Origin: Marinobacter sp. BGYM27
Lineage (GTDB): Bacteria > Pseudomonadota > Gammaproteobacteria > Pseudomonadales > Oleiphilaceae
DNA: 64,000 nt
Reading direction: 5' to 3'
NCBI GenBank assembly: GCA_025153445.1
Contig: JANZNS010000009.1
Coordinates: 1-64,000, forward strand
The number at the start of each line of letters is the position of its first letter. Position 1 is the first letter of the stretch. Below, piece after piece: positions 45,184 to 54,600 of the stretch. The position numbers were made by a program, and so were the translations under genes. The notes beneath the pieces are model-generated. The model saw nothing but the letters and a program-made list of their open reading frames with translations, did not search any database and was not told the DNA's origin.

Positions 45184-46053
45184 ATGGCCGAAGAACTGGA
45201 AATAAAACTTACGCTACCGATGTCCTGTGTTGATGGTGTCAGCCGCTGGTTAGAGCAAAAAGCAGGTGAAGGCGTGGTGTCTCGACTTTTGATTAATCGC
45301 TATTACGACACGCCGTCGCTTGAGCTGAACGGTCAGCGTGCCGCTCTTCGCGTGCGTCAGGCGGGAAACCGCTTTATTCAGACGCTGAAAACTCAAGGTG
45401 AATTTGTCAATGGCGCACATCGGCGCGAGGAATGGGAATGGGATCTGCCACGTGATCAGCTTGAAATTGGCCTGCTGGCCGAAACGCCGCTGGCGACTGC
45501 GGTCGACCTGACTCAACTCGCCGTTGTGTTCGAAACAAACTTCAAGCGCCTGGCCGGTAATCTTGAGTCTGATGCCGGTATGGCGGAGTGCGCGCTCGAC
45601 GTTGGCGTCGTCCGCTCAGGTGTTCAGGAAATAGCGCTTTGTGAAGTGGAGTTCGAGCTAAAATCCGGGCGTTCTGAAGCTTTGCTGGACTGGACGCGAC
45701 AGTTAGCTCTCGAGTATCCGCTATTCCTGAATTTGGTCAGCAAGGCGGAGCAGGGGTATTGGTTGTCGGGACGATACACCCCGGTTTCAGACGATTTGAG
45801 CGCCGATCAGGCGACGGGGCTGCTGAAAGCGCTGAGCGTGTTGTGGCTGGCAGGTTATGACGGGATTGATCGTTCGGCAATAGCGGCTATGGTGAGTGCC
45901 CTGATTGCCGGCAGCACGGACCCTGCAATAAAGGGTGACTTGGAGTGGTTGCAGGGCAAGTTGGTTGCGCAGGAACCGCCGCTGGATTGGGTGTTTGACC
46001 CGGAACTGCTTCGGCTGCAGCTTGCGCTGATTGACGGTTCTGCTCGCGCTTAG
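45184..46053 (+). CDS. CYTH domain protein (inorganic triphosphatase-like)
   Basis: A 289-residue protein of the CYTH tunnel-fold family. The signature ExExK is at residues 4-8 (ELEIK with E4, E6, K8), followed by RYYDTPSLELNGQRAALRVR and TLKTQGE with basic residues that bind triphosphate. E. coli YgiF, a tripolyphosphatase encoded just upstream of glnE, is the model, but it has a C-terminal CHAD domain to about 433 residues; here the last 90 residues are a different helical region without the CHAD histidines. In this genome a potassium channel gene separates it from glnE. Confidence 0.85.
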   Translation: MAEELEIKLTLPMSCVDGVSRWLEQKAGEGVVSRLLINRYYDTPSLELNGQRAALRVRQAGNRFIQTLKTQGEFVNGAHRREEWEWDLPRDQLEIGLLAETPLATAVDLTQLAVVFETNFKRLAGNLESDAGMAECALDVGVVRSGVQEIALCEVEFELKSGRSEALLDWTRQLALEYPLFLNLVSKAEQGYWLSGRYTPVSDDLSADQATGLLKALSVLWLAGYDGIDRSAIAAMVSALIAGSTDPAIKGDLEWLQGKLVAQEPPLDWVFDPELLRLQLALIDGSARA

Positions 46054-46181
46054 GTCTCTGTGCAATGCTCGTGCGAGTTTGAGTGCGGAGCCACTCTAGG
46101 CGATGCTTTAGTGGCGGTGCAGACGTGAGCCTGCGGAAGCTTCAGGGCGGCTAGCGCCACCCAGCGCCGCTTAAGCGTCGT

Positions 46182-47339
46182 CTACGGCGCTGCTGATTCG
46201 CTGTGCTCTGACTTCATCGTGTTGTACCGTTCCAGAAATGCGCGGTACCTGCCCAGCGCATCGATCAGGTCGTCAACCGGTGGTGTGTTGTTGGATTTCA
46301 CAAGTACGATCAGCGCCTTACCTTCGACTTCCTTGTTGGCATCCGGGTGGCAGATTACTTCGTTGTCGGCGTTTATATAGGCGAGAGCTGTGCCTATGCC
46401 GTGACGTATGAGTGCGCTTACGATATCGGCCCAGCTCAGGTCGTCCAGCGGCAGTTCATAACGATGCGGGTGGTCGTGTTGGTAGTTGAACAGGTCCTCC
46501 AGCACTTTTTCCGAGCCCGGTGAGATCACAGCTCGCACCATTATCTCGGGGTAGGTTCGCACCGGGCGTATCACGGTAAGGATGCCCAGCGACGTAAAGC
46601 GCTGGCGGTTCTCATCGTTGACACACTCCAGAGTCACGCGATTCGCCAGTTGCATTTCTGACAGGCGATGCGCGATGTCGAAGGTCACGCTATCAGAATC
46701 GGCGTCAGATGAATCCGGCGCCAGTACGATGATATAGCGCGCATCGATGATGTTGACCGCACGCATGGCGTTGGCATCGCTGCCTGAGCCATGGTAGTGC
46801 ACGATGCCTGCGTCGCGGACTTCAGAGGGTAGCCCATCCGGGTATTGCCGGGTAAGCACCTGAATCGGAATGCTTTCATAGCCGGGCACAGCGCGGATCT
46901 GGCTGGCAAGGCGTATAAAATACTGCGAACCGCCGTTTTTTGGCGTATTGATAATGACAATATGGTCTTTCATTGAGTATCTCCAGCGTCCTGTCACGAT
47001 GCGTTCGCGCCGATAAAACCGGTACTCAATATAATCACTGACCAGCAGCGTGAGCACCGTTATCGCCATAATGTACATCACGATGACGGTTAGCACTCGC
47101 CCCAACGGCGTGACAGGTGAGATGTCGCCATAGCCTACCGTCGCGAGCGTGGTAAAGGTCAGCCAGATGGCTTCAAGAAACGACATGCCTTCGACGACCA
47201 TCAGCATGCAGACCTGGAATGCCAGCAGACCGAGCAATACCAGTATCATTCGTCGTATTCTTTGGCGTATCGCACTCGAAATGGGAAGATGTGAAAAATG
47301 ATGAGCGGCGGTAACCGCGCGTCGGTCTTTATTCAGCAT
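46182..47339 (-). CDS. Potassium channel family protein with RCK-like cytosolic domain
   Basis: A 385-residue two-helix channel. The first membrane helix is about 32-50, the pore region has the selectivity filter TVGYGD (67-72), and the second helix is about 82-100. The cytosolic part begins DHIVIINTPKNGGSQYFIRL and continues with RCK/TrkA-like Rossmann sequence, but the nucleotide-binding glycine motif is atypical. Ligand and gating are unknown. It is divergent from glnE and ends 129 bases from the CYTH gene. Confidence 0.88.
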   Translation of the reverse strand: MLNKDRRAVTAAHHFSHLPISSAIRQRIRRMILVLLGLLAFQVCMLMVVEGMSFLEAIWLTFTTLATVGYGDISPVTPLGRVLTVIVMYIMAITVLTLLVSDYIEYRFYRRERIVTGRWRYSMKDHIVIINTPKNGGSQYFIRLASQIRAVPGYESIPIQVLTRQYPDGLPSEVRDAGIVHYHGSGSDANAMRAVNIIDARYIIVLAPDSSDADSDSVTFDIAHRLSEMQLANRVTLECVNDENRQRFTSLGILTVIRPVRTYPEIMVRAVISPGSEKVLEDLFNYQHDHPHRYELPLDDLSWADIVSALIRHGIGTALAYINADNEVICHPDANKEVEGKALIVLVKSNNTPPVDDLIDALGRYRAFLERYNTMKSEHSESAAP

Positions 47340-47433
47340 GCTCTTGGATTACCCATCGGGAACGTGAGGTGGCGACATCAGGAATGGGTCGCTGCATCTA
47401 ACCAAATTACATCAGAGAGTCAGGATTTGCATT

Positions 47434-50355
47434 ATGTCAGCGCATGATCGTGCCCGGAACGAGGTTCCCGATTCGCTCAGGTCAGAGGCCCAGGAGGTGG
47501 AGAGTTGGCTTGCTGGTGCCGAGGGTCGGCAGTGGCTGGCGTCCGTGTCACCGCTGTCAGCGGACGAGGCGTCTGCAGCCATGCTGCGGAGCCCCTTCCT
47601 CAAAGAGGTGGTGCAGCGGAACCCGAGCCAGGTGGCCGATTGGATGGCTCGGCGGCCCGTGTCCGAGTGCCTGACGCCCGAGCAGGTGAAGAGCATTGCG
47701 CAGGACTACCTCGACGAAGTGAGCGATGAGCCTTCGCTGCACAGGGCTTTGCGCCAGTTCCGGCGTGAGACGATGTTTCGCATCATCTGGCGGGATTTTC
47801 TGCGGCTATCGGATCTCGACGAAACCATGGCGGCAGTGAGCGCTATGGCGGACACCGCAATCAGCGGGGCACTTGACTGGCTCTATGATGATTCCTGCAA
47901 ACAGTGGGGCACGCCCTGGGGTGATGATCCGGTGACGGGCAAACCAGCCCCTCAGCGAATGCTGGTAATGGGTATGGGCAAGCTCGGCGGCTATGAACTG
48001 AACGTCTCGTCTGATATTGACCTTATTTTTGCTTTCCCCAGCAATGGCGAAACCCGCGACGGCAGTCGGGTACTTGATAATCAACAGTTTTTTGTTCGGC
48101 TGGGGCAGCGCTTGATTCAGGCGCTGGATCAGATTACGGCAGACGGCTTTGTGTTCCGGGTGGATATGCGGTTGCGCCCTTATGGTCAAAGCGGTGCGCT
48201 GGCACTCAGTTTTTCCGCATTGGAATCCTACTACCAGGACCAGGGGAGGGACTGGGAGCGTTATGCCATGGTCAAGGCGCGGATTGTGGCCGGCGACAGT
48301 GCCGCCGGCGACGTGCTGATGACGAGTCTGCGGCCTTTTGTTTATCGCAAATACATCGACTTCAGCGCTTTCGAATCCTTGCGCTCAATGAAGTCGATGA
48401 TCAGCCGGGAGGTCAGGCGCAAAGGGCTGGAGAACAATATCAAACTGGGGCGTGGTGGCATCCGGGAAATCGAGTTTGTGGTTCAGGCCTTTCAGTTGAT
48501 TCGCGGTGGCCGTGACCGGGAATTGCAGCAACGTGAGCTGCAGCGGATTTTACCCGAGCTCGTCAACCTGGAACTGCTCCCTCAGCAGGTAACTGATGAG
48601 CTGGGTGACGCCTATGTGTTTTTGAGAAATCTGGAGCATGCGTTGCAGGGCATGCAGGATCAGCAGACCCAGGAGTTGCCGGACGATCCGGAATCTCGCG
48701 CACGGGTTGCGCTGATCATGGAGTTTGATAGCTGGGACGAGTGCATGACTGCGATGAATGCTCATCGCGACAAGGTCGCTCGCCATTTTTCAGACATCAT
48801 TACTCTGGATGATGAAGTCGCTGAGGCGGATGATGCCAGCGAGCGCTGGCAGGAAATCTGGTTGGGTGAGCTTGATCAGGACGCGGCGGAAAAGCGCCTG
48901 GCTGAAAACGGGTTCGGGTCGCCCCGGGAAAGCTTTGATTTGTTGCAAAAACTGCGAAAAAGCAAAACCGCGCAGGTCATGCAGACGGAAGGGCGCCGTC
49001 GACTGAACCGATTTATGCCGGTATTACTTGAGGCGCTAAGTGAGGTAGAGGCGCCCTCCAAAACGCTGGAGCGGGTTGTCCAGCTCATTGACTCGGTCCT
49101 GCGCAGAACAGCCTATCTGGTCCTGTTGCTTGAGAACCCGGGCGCTCTTCAGCAACTTGTCAGGCTTTGTAGCGAAAGCCCCTGGATAGCCCGTCAGCTG
49201 GCCGAGACCCCGCTTCTGCTGGATGAGCTCCTGAACGCGGAAAGTCTCTACCACCCGCCGACCAAAGCAGAGCTGGAAGATGACCTGCGTCAGCAGTTAC
49301 TGCGCATTCCACTGGATGATCTGGAAGAGCAGATGGAAGTGCTGCGCCACTTCAAGAAGGCTCATGTGCTGCGCGTGGCCGCATCAGAGTTGCGGGGTAC
49401 TTTGCCGCTTATGAAAGTGAGCGATTACCTGACCTGGATCGCCGAAGTCGTGCTGGAGCACGTTGTCGAGGTGGCGTTTTCGAATCTGGTCAGCCGTCAT
49501 GGCTTTCCCTGCAGGGCGGACGGGTCGGCCTGTGAGCGTGATTTTGCGATTATAGGGTATGGCAAGCTGGGGGGGATTGAGCTGGGTTATACCTCGGACC
49601 TTGATCTGGTCTTCATTCATACTGCCGATCCGCAGCAGTCGACCAATGGTGAGCGGCAGATTGATAACGCCGTGTTCTATACCCGCCTCGGTCAGCGAAT
49701 CGTGCACATTCTCAGTACGCAGACGCCGTCAGGGCAACTATATGAAGTGGACATGCGGCTGCGCCCTTCAGGAAATTCCGGTTTGCTTGTCAGTGGCATT
49801 ACCGCATTTGCGAAGTATCAACGGGAAGATGCCTGGACCTGGGAGCATCAGGCGCTGGCGCGTGCTCGCGGTGTCGCAGGATGCAGCGATGCAATAGCCG
49901 CGTTTGAATCTCTGCGTCATGAGGTGTTGTGTACCCCGAGAGAGCGCGAAACATTGCGGGAAACAGTTGTGGATATGCGTGAGAAAATGCGCGCCAGCCT
50001 CGGTACGCCCGTTCGCGAAGGGGCGGATCCGGACGCTTTTCATACCAAGCACGATCGCGGCGGAATCGTGGATATCGAATTCATGGTGCAGTATCTGATG
50101 CTGGCGTATTCCTCAGAGTATCCCGAGCTGACGCGCTGGTCAGACAATATTCGGCAGATGGAAGCCTTGGGGGAAGCCGGGGTGATCCCGGTGGAGGATG
50201 CCGAAAAGCTCAGGGAAACCTATATCACCCTGCGTTCAACCATTCACCGACGCGCATTGCAGAATCTCAACAGCAAGGTTGAGCCCGATGCATTTCCGGA
50301 TGAACGCGCCTATATCTGGAAAGTGTGGCAGCGCATCATGCTTGACCCAGGTTAA
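47434..50355 (+). CDS. glnE: Bifunctional glutamine synthetase adenylyltransferase/adenylyl-removing enzyme
   Basis: Controls GlnA by attaching AMP to, or removing it from, the conserved tyrosine, in response to PII and glutamine. The 973 residues contain two nucleotidyltransferase modules in tandem: GMGKLGGYELNVSSDIDLIF (removing half) and GYGKLGGIELGYTSDLDLVF (adding half), each followed by RLRP-type blocks (VDMRLRPYGQSG and VDMRLRPSGNSG). Its substrate glnA is 8 kb upstream. The ATG has GAGAG at some distance. It is followed by ilvE after 122 bases. Confidence 0.97.
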   Translation: MSAHDRARNEVPDSLRSEAQEVESWLAGAEGRQWLASVSPLSADEASAAMLRSPFLKEVVQRNPSQVADWMARRPVSECLTPEQVKSIAQDYLDEVSDEPSLHRALRQFRRETMFRIIWRDFLRLSDLDETMAAVSAMADTAISGALDWLYDDSCKQWGTPWGDDPVTGKPAPQRMLVMGMGKLGGYELNVSSDIDLIFAFPSNGETRDGSRVLDNQQFFVRLGQRLIQALDQITADGFVFRVDMRLRPYGQSGALALSFSALESYYQDQGRDWERYAMVKARIVAGDSAAGDVLMTSLRPFVYRKYIDFSAFESLRSMKSMISREVRRKGLENNIKLGRGGIREIEFVVQAFQLIRGGRDRELQQRELQRILPELVNLELLPQQVTDELGDAYVFLRNLEHALQGMQDQQTQELPDDPESRARVALIMEFDSWDECMTAMNAHRDKVARHFSDIITLDDEVAEADDASERWQEIWLGELDQDAAEKRLAENGFGSPRESFDLLQKLRKSKTAQVMQTEGRRRLNRFMPVLLEALSEVEAPSKTLERVVQLIDSVLRRTAYLVLLLENPGALQQLVRLCSESPWIARQLAETPLLLDELLNAESLYHPPTKAELEDDLRQQLLRIPLDDLEEQMEVLRHFKKAHVLRVAASELRGTLPLMKVSDYLTWIAEVVLEHVVEVAFSNLVSRHGFPCRADGSACERDFAIIGYGKLGGIELGYTSDLDLVFIHTADPQQSTNGERQIDNAVFYTRLGQRIVHILSTQTPSGQLYEVDMRLRPSGNSGLLVSGITAFAKYQREDAWTWEHQALARARGVAGCSDAIAAFESLRHEVLCTPRERETLRETVVDMREKMRASLGTPVREGADPDAFHTKHDRGGIVDIEFMVQYLMLAYSSEYPELTRWSDNIRQMEALGEAGVIPVEDAEKLRETYITLRSTIHRRALQNLNSKVEPDAFPDERAYIWKVWQRIMLDPG

Positions 50356-50477
50356 TGAAACTGCTGCTAACCGCTACTGCGTCAGGCCGGATTTTCCTGC
50401 TAGAATGGCCGTTTCCCGAACGTTCCGGAGGTGTTGTCGCCGGAGCGCTATAACCTGCTTTTTTCAGGAGTAATGTG

Positions 50478-51404
50478 ATGTCGATGGCGGATCGTGACGG
50501 CCTCATCTGGCTGGATGGTGAAATGGTGCCTTGGCGCGATGCGAAGGTTCATGTGCTAACCCATACCCTGCACTATGGATTGGGCTGCTTTGAAGGTGTG
50601 CGAGCGTACAATACCGATCAGGGGCCGGCTATTTTCCGCCTGCAGGATCATACGGATCGTCTGTTCCGTTCTGCGCACATTCTCAACATGAAAATGCCGT
50701 TCACCAAAGAGCAGGTTAACGAAGCTCAGCGTGAAGCCGTGCGTGAAAACAGCCTGGATGAAGCCTATATCCGGCCGATGGTGTTCCTGGGCTCAGAGGG
50801 CATGGGGCTGCGTGCAGACAACCTGCAGGTGCATCTGATGGTTGCCGCCTGGAGCTGGCCTTCTTATATGTCTCCCGAGGCGCGCGAGCTGGGTATCAAG
50901 GTCCGTACGTCTTCGTATACCCGTCATCACGTTAACATCACCATGTGTAAGGCAAAGGCGAACGGTAACTACATCAATTCGATGTTGGCATTGAACGAAG
51001 CCATTGCCAGTGGCTGTGAAGAGGCGTTGTTGCTAGATAACGAAGGATACGTAGCAGAAGGATCCGGCGAGAATATCTTTATCCTGCGGGATGGTGTGCT
51101 GCACACACCGGAGCTGACCTCCTGTCTGGAAGGCATTACCCGTCAGACCATTCTTGATTTCTGCAAGGAACTCAACGTACCGGTCCGCGAGCGTCGCATC
51201 ACCCGTGATGAAGTGTACATTGCAGATGAAGCCTTCTTTACCGGCACTGCGGCAGAAGTGTTGCCAATCCGTGAGCTGGACGGCCGTGTCATCGGTGCCG
51301 GCAAGCGCGGCCCTCTGACAGAAAAGCTGCAGACCATGTACTTCGATGCAGTCAAAGGCAAGCGCCCGGAAAACGCCAACTGGTTAACCCGGGTTCGCGA
51401 CTGA
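50478..51404 (+). CDS. ilvE: Branched-chain amino acid aminotransferase
   Basis: PLP-dependent class IV transaminase for the last step of isoleucine, leucine and valine synthesis. Features include the N-terminal VLTHTLHYGLGCFEGVRAY, the PLP lysine probably in the CKAKANGNYINSMLA segment (about 163), and EGSGENIFI then GITRQTILDFC, all conserved. Start: AGGAG lies seven bases before the ATG at 50478; a GTG at 50475 and an ATG at 50484 are alternatives. 308 residues is usual. A strong hairpin follows the stop. Confidence 0.96.
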   Translation: MSMADRDGLIWLDGEMVPWRDAKVHVLTHTLHYGLGCFEGVRAYNTDQGPAIFRLQDHTDRLFRSAHILNMKMPFTKEQVNEAQREAVRENSLDEAYIRPMVFLGSEGMGLRADNLQVHLMVAAWSWPSYMSPEARELGIKVRTSSYTRHHVNITMCKAKANGNYINSMLALNEAIASGCEEALLLDNEGYVAEGSGENIFILRDGVLHTPELTSCLEGITRQTILDFCKELNVPVRERRITRDEVYIADEAFFTGTAAEVLPIRELDGRVIGAGKRGPLTEKLQTMYFDAVKGKRPENANWLTRVRD

Positions 51405-51416
51405 TCAGGCCGACAA

Positions 51417-51448
51417 CTGCAGCAGAAGCTTTCGGGATTCTGCTGCAG
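51417..51448 (+). terminator. Hairpin after ilvE
   Basis: A perfect 11-base stem CTGCAGCAGAA / TTCTGCTGCAG with a 10-base loop, starting 13 bases after the stop codon. No clear T tract follows, so it may be a terminator or an RNA-stabilising structure. Confidence 0.55.
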
Positions 51449-51522
51449 AGACAGCTTTATATTTGGCGTGGCTTGCAACAGGCTCCGCACACTCCAGAAT
51501 CAATACAATCCGGGGCAGCACA

Positions 51523-51927
51523 ATGACTGACGTAATCAAGGTTCCCGTTTCTTTCGGCGAAGTCCTCGACAAGATCACTATTCTCGAGATCAAATCAGAG
51601 CGCATCCAGGATGCCGCAAAGGTAAAGAACGTGCGGCTGGAGCTTGAGGAGTTGTCCTTGGTATGGGATGACGCCGTATCCGACCCGGCTTCGATTGCTT
51701 CGCTGCGCGAACAACTGAAGGCCGTGAATGAGCAGCTCTGGGTTATTGAAGACGATATACGGGACCAGGAAGCCGAGCAGGATTTCGGTCCGCGCTTCAT
51801 CGAGCTTGCCCGTGCTGTGTACGTGACCAATGACAAGCGTGCCGCGCTCAAGAAAGACATCAATCTTGCGCTTGGTTCACGCTTTGTAGAAGAAAAGTCG
51901 TATCAGGATTATACGGCGAAGAAGTGA
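51523..51927 (+). CDS. DUF6165 family protein
   Basis: A 134-residue soluble, highly charged protein, mainly helical with coiled-coil potential across ASLREQLKAVNEQLWVIEDD. The opening TDVIKVPVSFGEVLDKITILEIK matches the DUF6165 family, found next to lipopolysaccharide and polysaccharide genes in many proteobacteria; its function is unknown. I start at ATG 51523; a longer frame adds 20 residues without support. It is the first gene of the LPS block and converges on the heptosyltransferase gene. Confidence 0.8.
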   Translation: MTDVIKVPVSFGEVLDKITILEIKSERIQDAAKVKNVRLELEELSLVWDDAVSDPASIASLREQLKAVNEQLWVIEDDIRDQEAEQDFGPRFIELARAVYVTNDKRAALKKDINLALGSRFVEEKSYQDYTAKK

Positions 51928-51948
51928 GTGTCGCTGACGGGGCTTGAT

Positions 51949-53028
51949 TTAAATGCGGTCTTTCCCCGTCTCGCACTTTGCGTGGGTCTGCGAAACCCAT
52001 CGATCCAGTATCCCGGTCACGTCCTCGATCGTGATCAGCTCCATTGCCCCCTCAAACTCTGCTTTTGCTCCCCAGCGGGCCGCGTCTACTGACTTCCCGG
52101 TGAATTGCTCCAAGGCCTTCGGATATTGGTTTGCGCATAATTTGAGTGAGTTGTAGGGGCCTGATCGGTACGGGTTGCTCGCGGCGTAAAGGCCAAGGAC
52201 GTCGGTTCCAACGGCGCTCGCGATGTGAGCGGGGCCAGTGTCCGGAGCAACCAGCAGGTCTGCGCCCGACAGCAGAGCAGTAAGCTGTTTCAGGGTGTCT
52301 TTACCACAAATGTTGGTGACTCTTTCCGTCATGGCGTTTTCAATAGACGCGCAAAATTCTGCTTCAAATGGTGCCGGGCTGCCCGCCAGAATGATATGCA
52401 TGCCGTGGTTTCGACTGGCATAGTCGGCCAGCTGGGCGTAGCGCGCTGCTGGCCAGTTGCGGAGCGTGTGACTGGCACATGGACTGATGACCAGATTGCG
52501 GCCGTCCCTTGAGAGGATGCTGCGGGCAAAGTCATGATCTTCCTGGCTTAGTGGTATATTCCACTTGGGCTCCGCGGCTTTCAGGCCAAGCGGCTCCAGG
52601 AAGCTCGCCAGGCAGTCACGGACATGTTGTTGTGGTGCTGCTGCAATCCGCTTGTTAATGAACAGGCCGTGGAGATCTTTGCTGCGGGCCTTGTCATAGC
52701 CCACTTTCAATTTTGCAGGGATTATCGCAGCAGCCAGGTTGGCCCGGAACGCCACCTGCATGTGTAAAAGGGCATCAAACTGCCTGTTTTTCATCGCCGC
52801 ACGCAGTTCCTGGTAACCTTTTCGGCCCGTCTTCTTGTCGAAAATGATGAATTCGACGCCCGGAAGATCGCCAATCAGCTTCGCTTCAATTTTACCGATT
52901 ACCCAGGTGATCTTTGTTCCAGGTAGTTGTTCCTGAAGACTTAGTACCACTGGAATGACATGGGTGACGTCGCCAATGGCGGATAGGCGTAATATACAGA
53001 TGGAGTTAATCAATTTAACGTTATCCAA
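51949..53028 (-). CDS. Glycosyltransferase family 9 (heptosyltransferase-like)
   Basis: A 359-residue GT9 enzyme of the WaaC/WaaF/WaaQ type that adds ADP-heptose (or a related sugar) to the LPS inner core on the cytoplasmic face. The N-terminal ICILRLSAIGDVTHVIPV and the C-terminal nucleotide-sugar site DLLVAPDTGPAHIASAVGT are diagnostic. Which heptose it transfers cannot be told. The start ATG is at 53028, and it is divergent from the Kdo kinase gene. Confidence 0.9.
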   Translation of the reverse strand: MDNVKLINSICILRLSAIGDVTHVIPVVLSLQEQLPGTKITWVIGKIEAKLIGDLPGVEFIIFDKKTGRKGYQELRAAMKNRQFDALLHMQVAFRANLAAAIIPAKLKVGYDKARSKDLHGLFINKRIAAAPQQHVRDCLASFLEPLGLKAAEPKWNIPLSQEDHDFARSILSRDGRNLVISPCASHTLRNWPAARYAQLADYASRNHGMHIILAGSPAPFEAEFCASIENAMTERVTNICGKDTLKQLTALLSGADLLVAPDTGPAHIASAVGTDVLGLYAASNPYRSGPYNSLKLCANQYPKALEQFTGKSVDAARWGAKAEFEGAMELITIEDVTGILDRWVSQTHAKCETGKDRI

Positions 53029-53127
53029 TTGGTTTTCGCTTAGTGTGGAGCCCCGCGTTGCTCATTGCTAAACTGAGCTGCATTCTAGCCCACTTGCAGG
53101 AATGCGTCTTGTCTGCATCGAACAAGC

Positions 53128-53898
53128 ATGAGGTGTTTTGATGGTGCTGTGCCAGTGAAAGCCAGTCGGCAAACAGTGAAGTCCGGAGAAACGGCTTTTC
53201 TGCGCAACGAAAAATTCGAAGCTTTGAGCCCTTGTTGGTTTGACCCTGATTTCTGGGGCGGCAGTTGCGTGCCCGTGGGAACCGGGGGGCGAGGGGGTGC
53301 CTGGTTTATACGTTATGAAGATGAGGATGTCGTACTTCGGCACTATTACCGGGGTGGGCTCGTCGCTCGTTTGTCTAAACGACGGTATATCTTCACTGGT
53401 TTTGAACGATCGCGGTCTTTTCGCGAGTTCCGGATGCTTGCTCGACTTCTCGAGCTGAATCTGCCAGTCCCTGAGCCAGTGGGAGCGCTTGCAGAGAGAG
53501 TTGGCGCTTTTCGGTACCAGGCGGCGATTCTTGTCCGGCGGATTCCCGGCGCGGTTGCGATGCTGGAACATGATTTGATTACAGACGACCTGATTTGGCG
53601 GCAGGTGGGTGAAACCATCGGGCGATTTCACGCTGAAGGTCTGGATCATGTGGACCTCAATTGTGACAACATTCTTGTGTCTGCTAGCGGTATTTATCTT
53701 ATCGATTTTGACCGTTGTAAGTTGCGGGGAGATCGTCGTCATTCGGGCATGGCAGGATGGCAGAGGCGGAACCTGAACCGGCTCAAAAGATCTTTGGAAA
53801 AGCGACTCGATGATCTGCCTGAAGGAGCACTGCCTTTGCGGTGGCGGACGTTGTTGAGTGGGTATGAGCAAAGTCTTGCCGCAAGCAAAAAGGGATGA
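53128..53898 (+). CDS. kdkA: 3-deoxy-D-manno-octulosonic acid kinase (KdkA-like)
   Basis: ATP-dependent kinase that phosphorylates Kdo in the LPS inner core. The 256-residue protein has the Kdo-kinase N-terminal block GRGGAWFIRY, then VVLRHYYRGGLVARLSKRRYIFTG, RSFREFRML, VDLNCDNILV (catalytic Asp and Asn) and YLIDFDRC, in the order seen in Haemophilus KdkA. The start is uncertain: ATG 53128 lacks a good ribosome site and in-frame GTG codons lie slightly downstream. Its stop is directly followed by the next kinase-fold gene. Confidence 0.9.
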   Translation: MRCFDGAVPVKASRQTVKSGETAFLRNEKFEALSPCWFDPDFWGGSCVPVGTGGRGGAWFIRYEDEDVVLRHYYRGGLVARLSKRRYIFTGFERSRSFREFRMLARLLELNLPVPEPVGALAERVGAFRYQAAILVRRIPGAVAMLEHDLITDDLIWRQVGETIGRFHAEGLDHVDLNCDNILVSASGIYLIDFDRCKLRGDRRHSGMAGWQRRNLNRLKRSLEKRLDDLPEGALPLRWRTLLSGYEQSLAASKKG

Positions 53899-54600
53899 GT
53901 GACCAAGTCCATGGCTAATGTTGTTCTGCAAAGAGAGTTACACGCCAATGTTCGGCGTACGCGCATCACTTATGCCGCGCTGATCGACAACCAGCCAGCA
54001 GCAATTAAATGCTTTCGGAAACCGCTTTTCGGTTTGTTTCACTGGCAAAGAGCGCGCATAAAGGCATATAAAATTCGCAATGCTGGAGGCCCTGTGCCCC
54101 CTATTATTTATGCGGGATGGGTTCCGGAACTTAGATGCTTCGGGTTCGCAACGGAGTTCCTTGAGGGATATCGTTCGTTGCGTGCAGCTCTGCGGGACTC
54201 TGAGGAGCTGGACGAGCAGAAGCAGCTGCTCAAGAAACTGGCTGAGTGTATTGCTGACCTGCACCGAAGGGGTATTGAGCAGCCAGACGGTAATCTGACT
54301 AACTTCTTACTGGGTCCCAATGGTGATATCAAAATGGTCGACGAAGACGATGTGAGGGTGGGTAAGAGCGCTTTGAGTGGGCGGGCGGCTATGACCAATC
54401 TGGCCAATGTCGGTGCCAGATTACCCAGTGGTGATCTTCCCCTGTGGCTGAGAGCCACCTATATTCAAGCTAGGAAAGATCTCCAGGGAGACGTCGAGTT
54501 TGATGAGCACCATTTTGCACGTGAGGTTTTCCGTCAAAAAGAGCAGTTCCGGATTAAACGTGAAGCGCGAGATGCTGCGCCCGACCGTGAGTACGATTGA
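53899..54600 (+). CDS. LPS kinase-like (InaA/WaaP/YrbL-type) protein
   Basis: A 233-residue protein with the eukaryotic-like kinase fold: the lysine segment PAAIKCFRKP near 33-42, the catalytic loop QPDGNLTNFLLG (Asp and Asn kept) and KMVDEDDVR where DFG normally stands. It belongs to the lipopolysaccharide-kinase group; the phosphorylated sugar is unknown. It starts with GTG directly after the kdkA stop (ATG 53911 is an alternative), and its own stop overlaps the next gene, TGATG. It is a distinct second kinase in the same transcript. Confidence 0.75.
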   Translation: MTKSMANVVLQRELHANVRRTRITYAALIDNQPAAIKCFRKPLFGLFHWQRARIKAYKIRNAGGPVPPIIYAGWVPELRCFGFATEFLEGYRSLRAALRDSEELDEQKQLLKKLAECIADLHRRGIEQPDGNLTNFLLGPNGDIKMVDEDDVRVGKSALSGRAAMTNLANVGARLPSGDLPLWLRATYIQARKDLQGDVEFDEHHFAREVFRQKEQFRIKREARDAAPDREYD

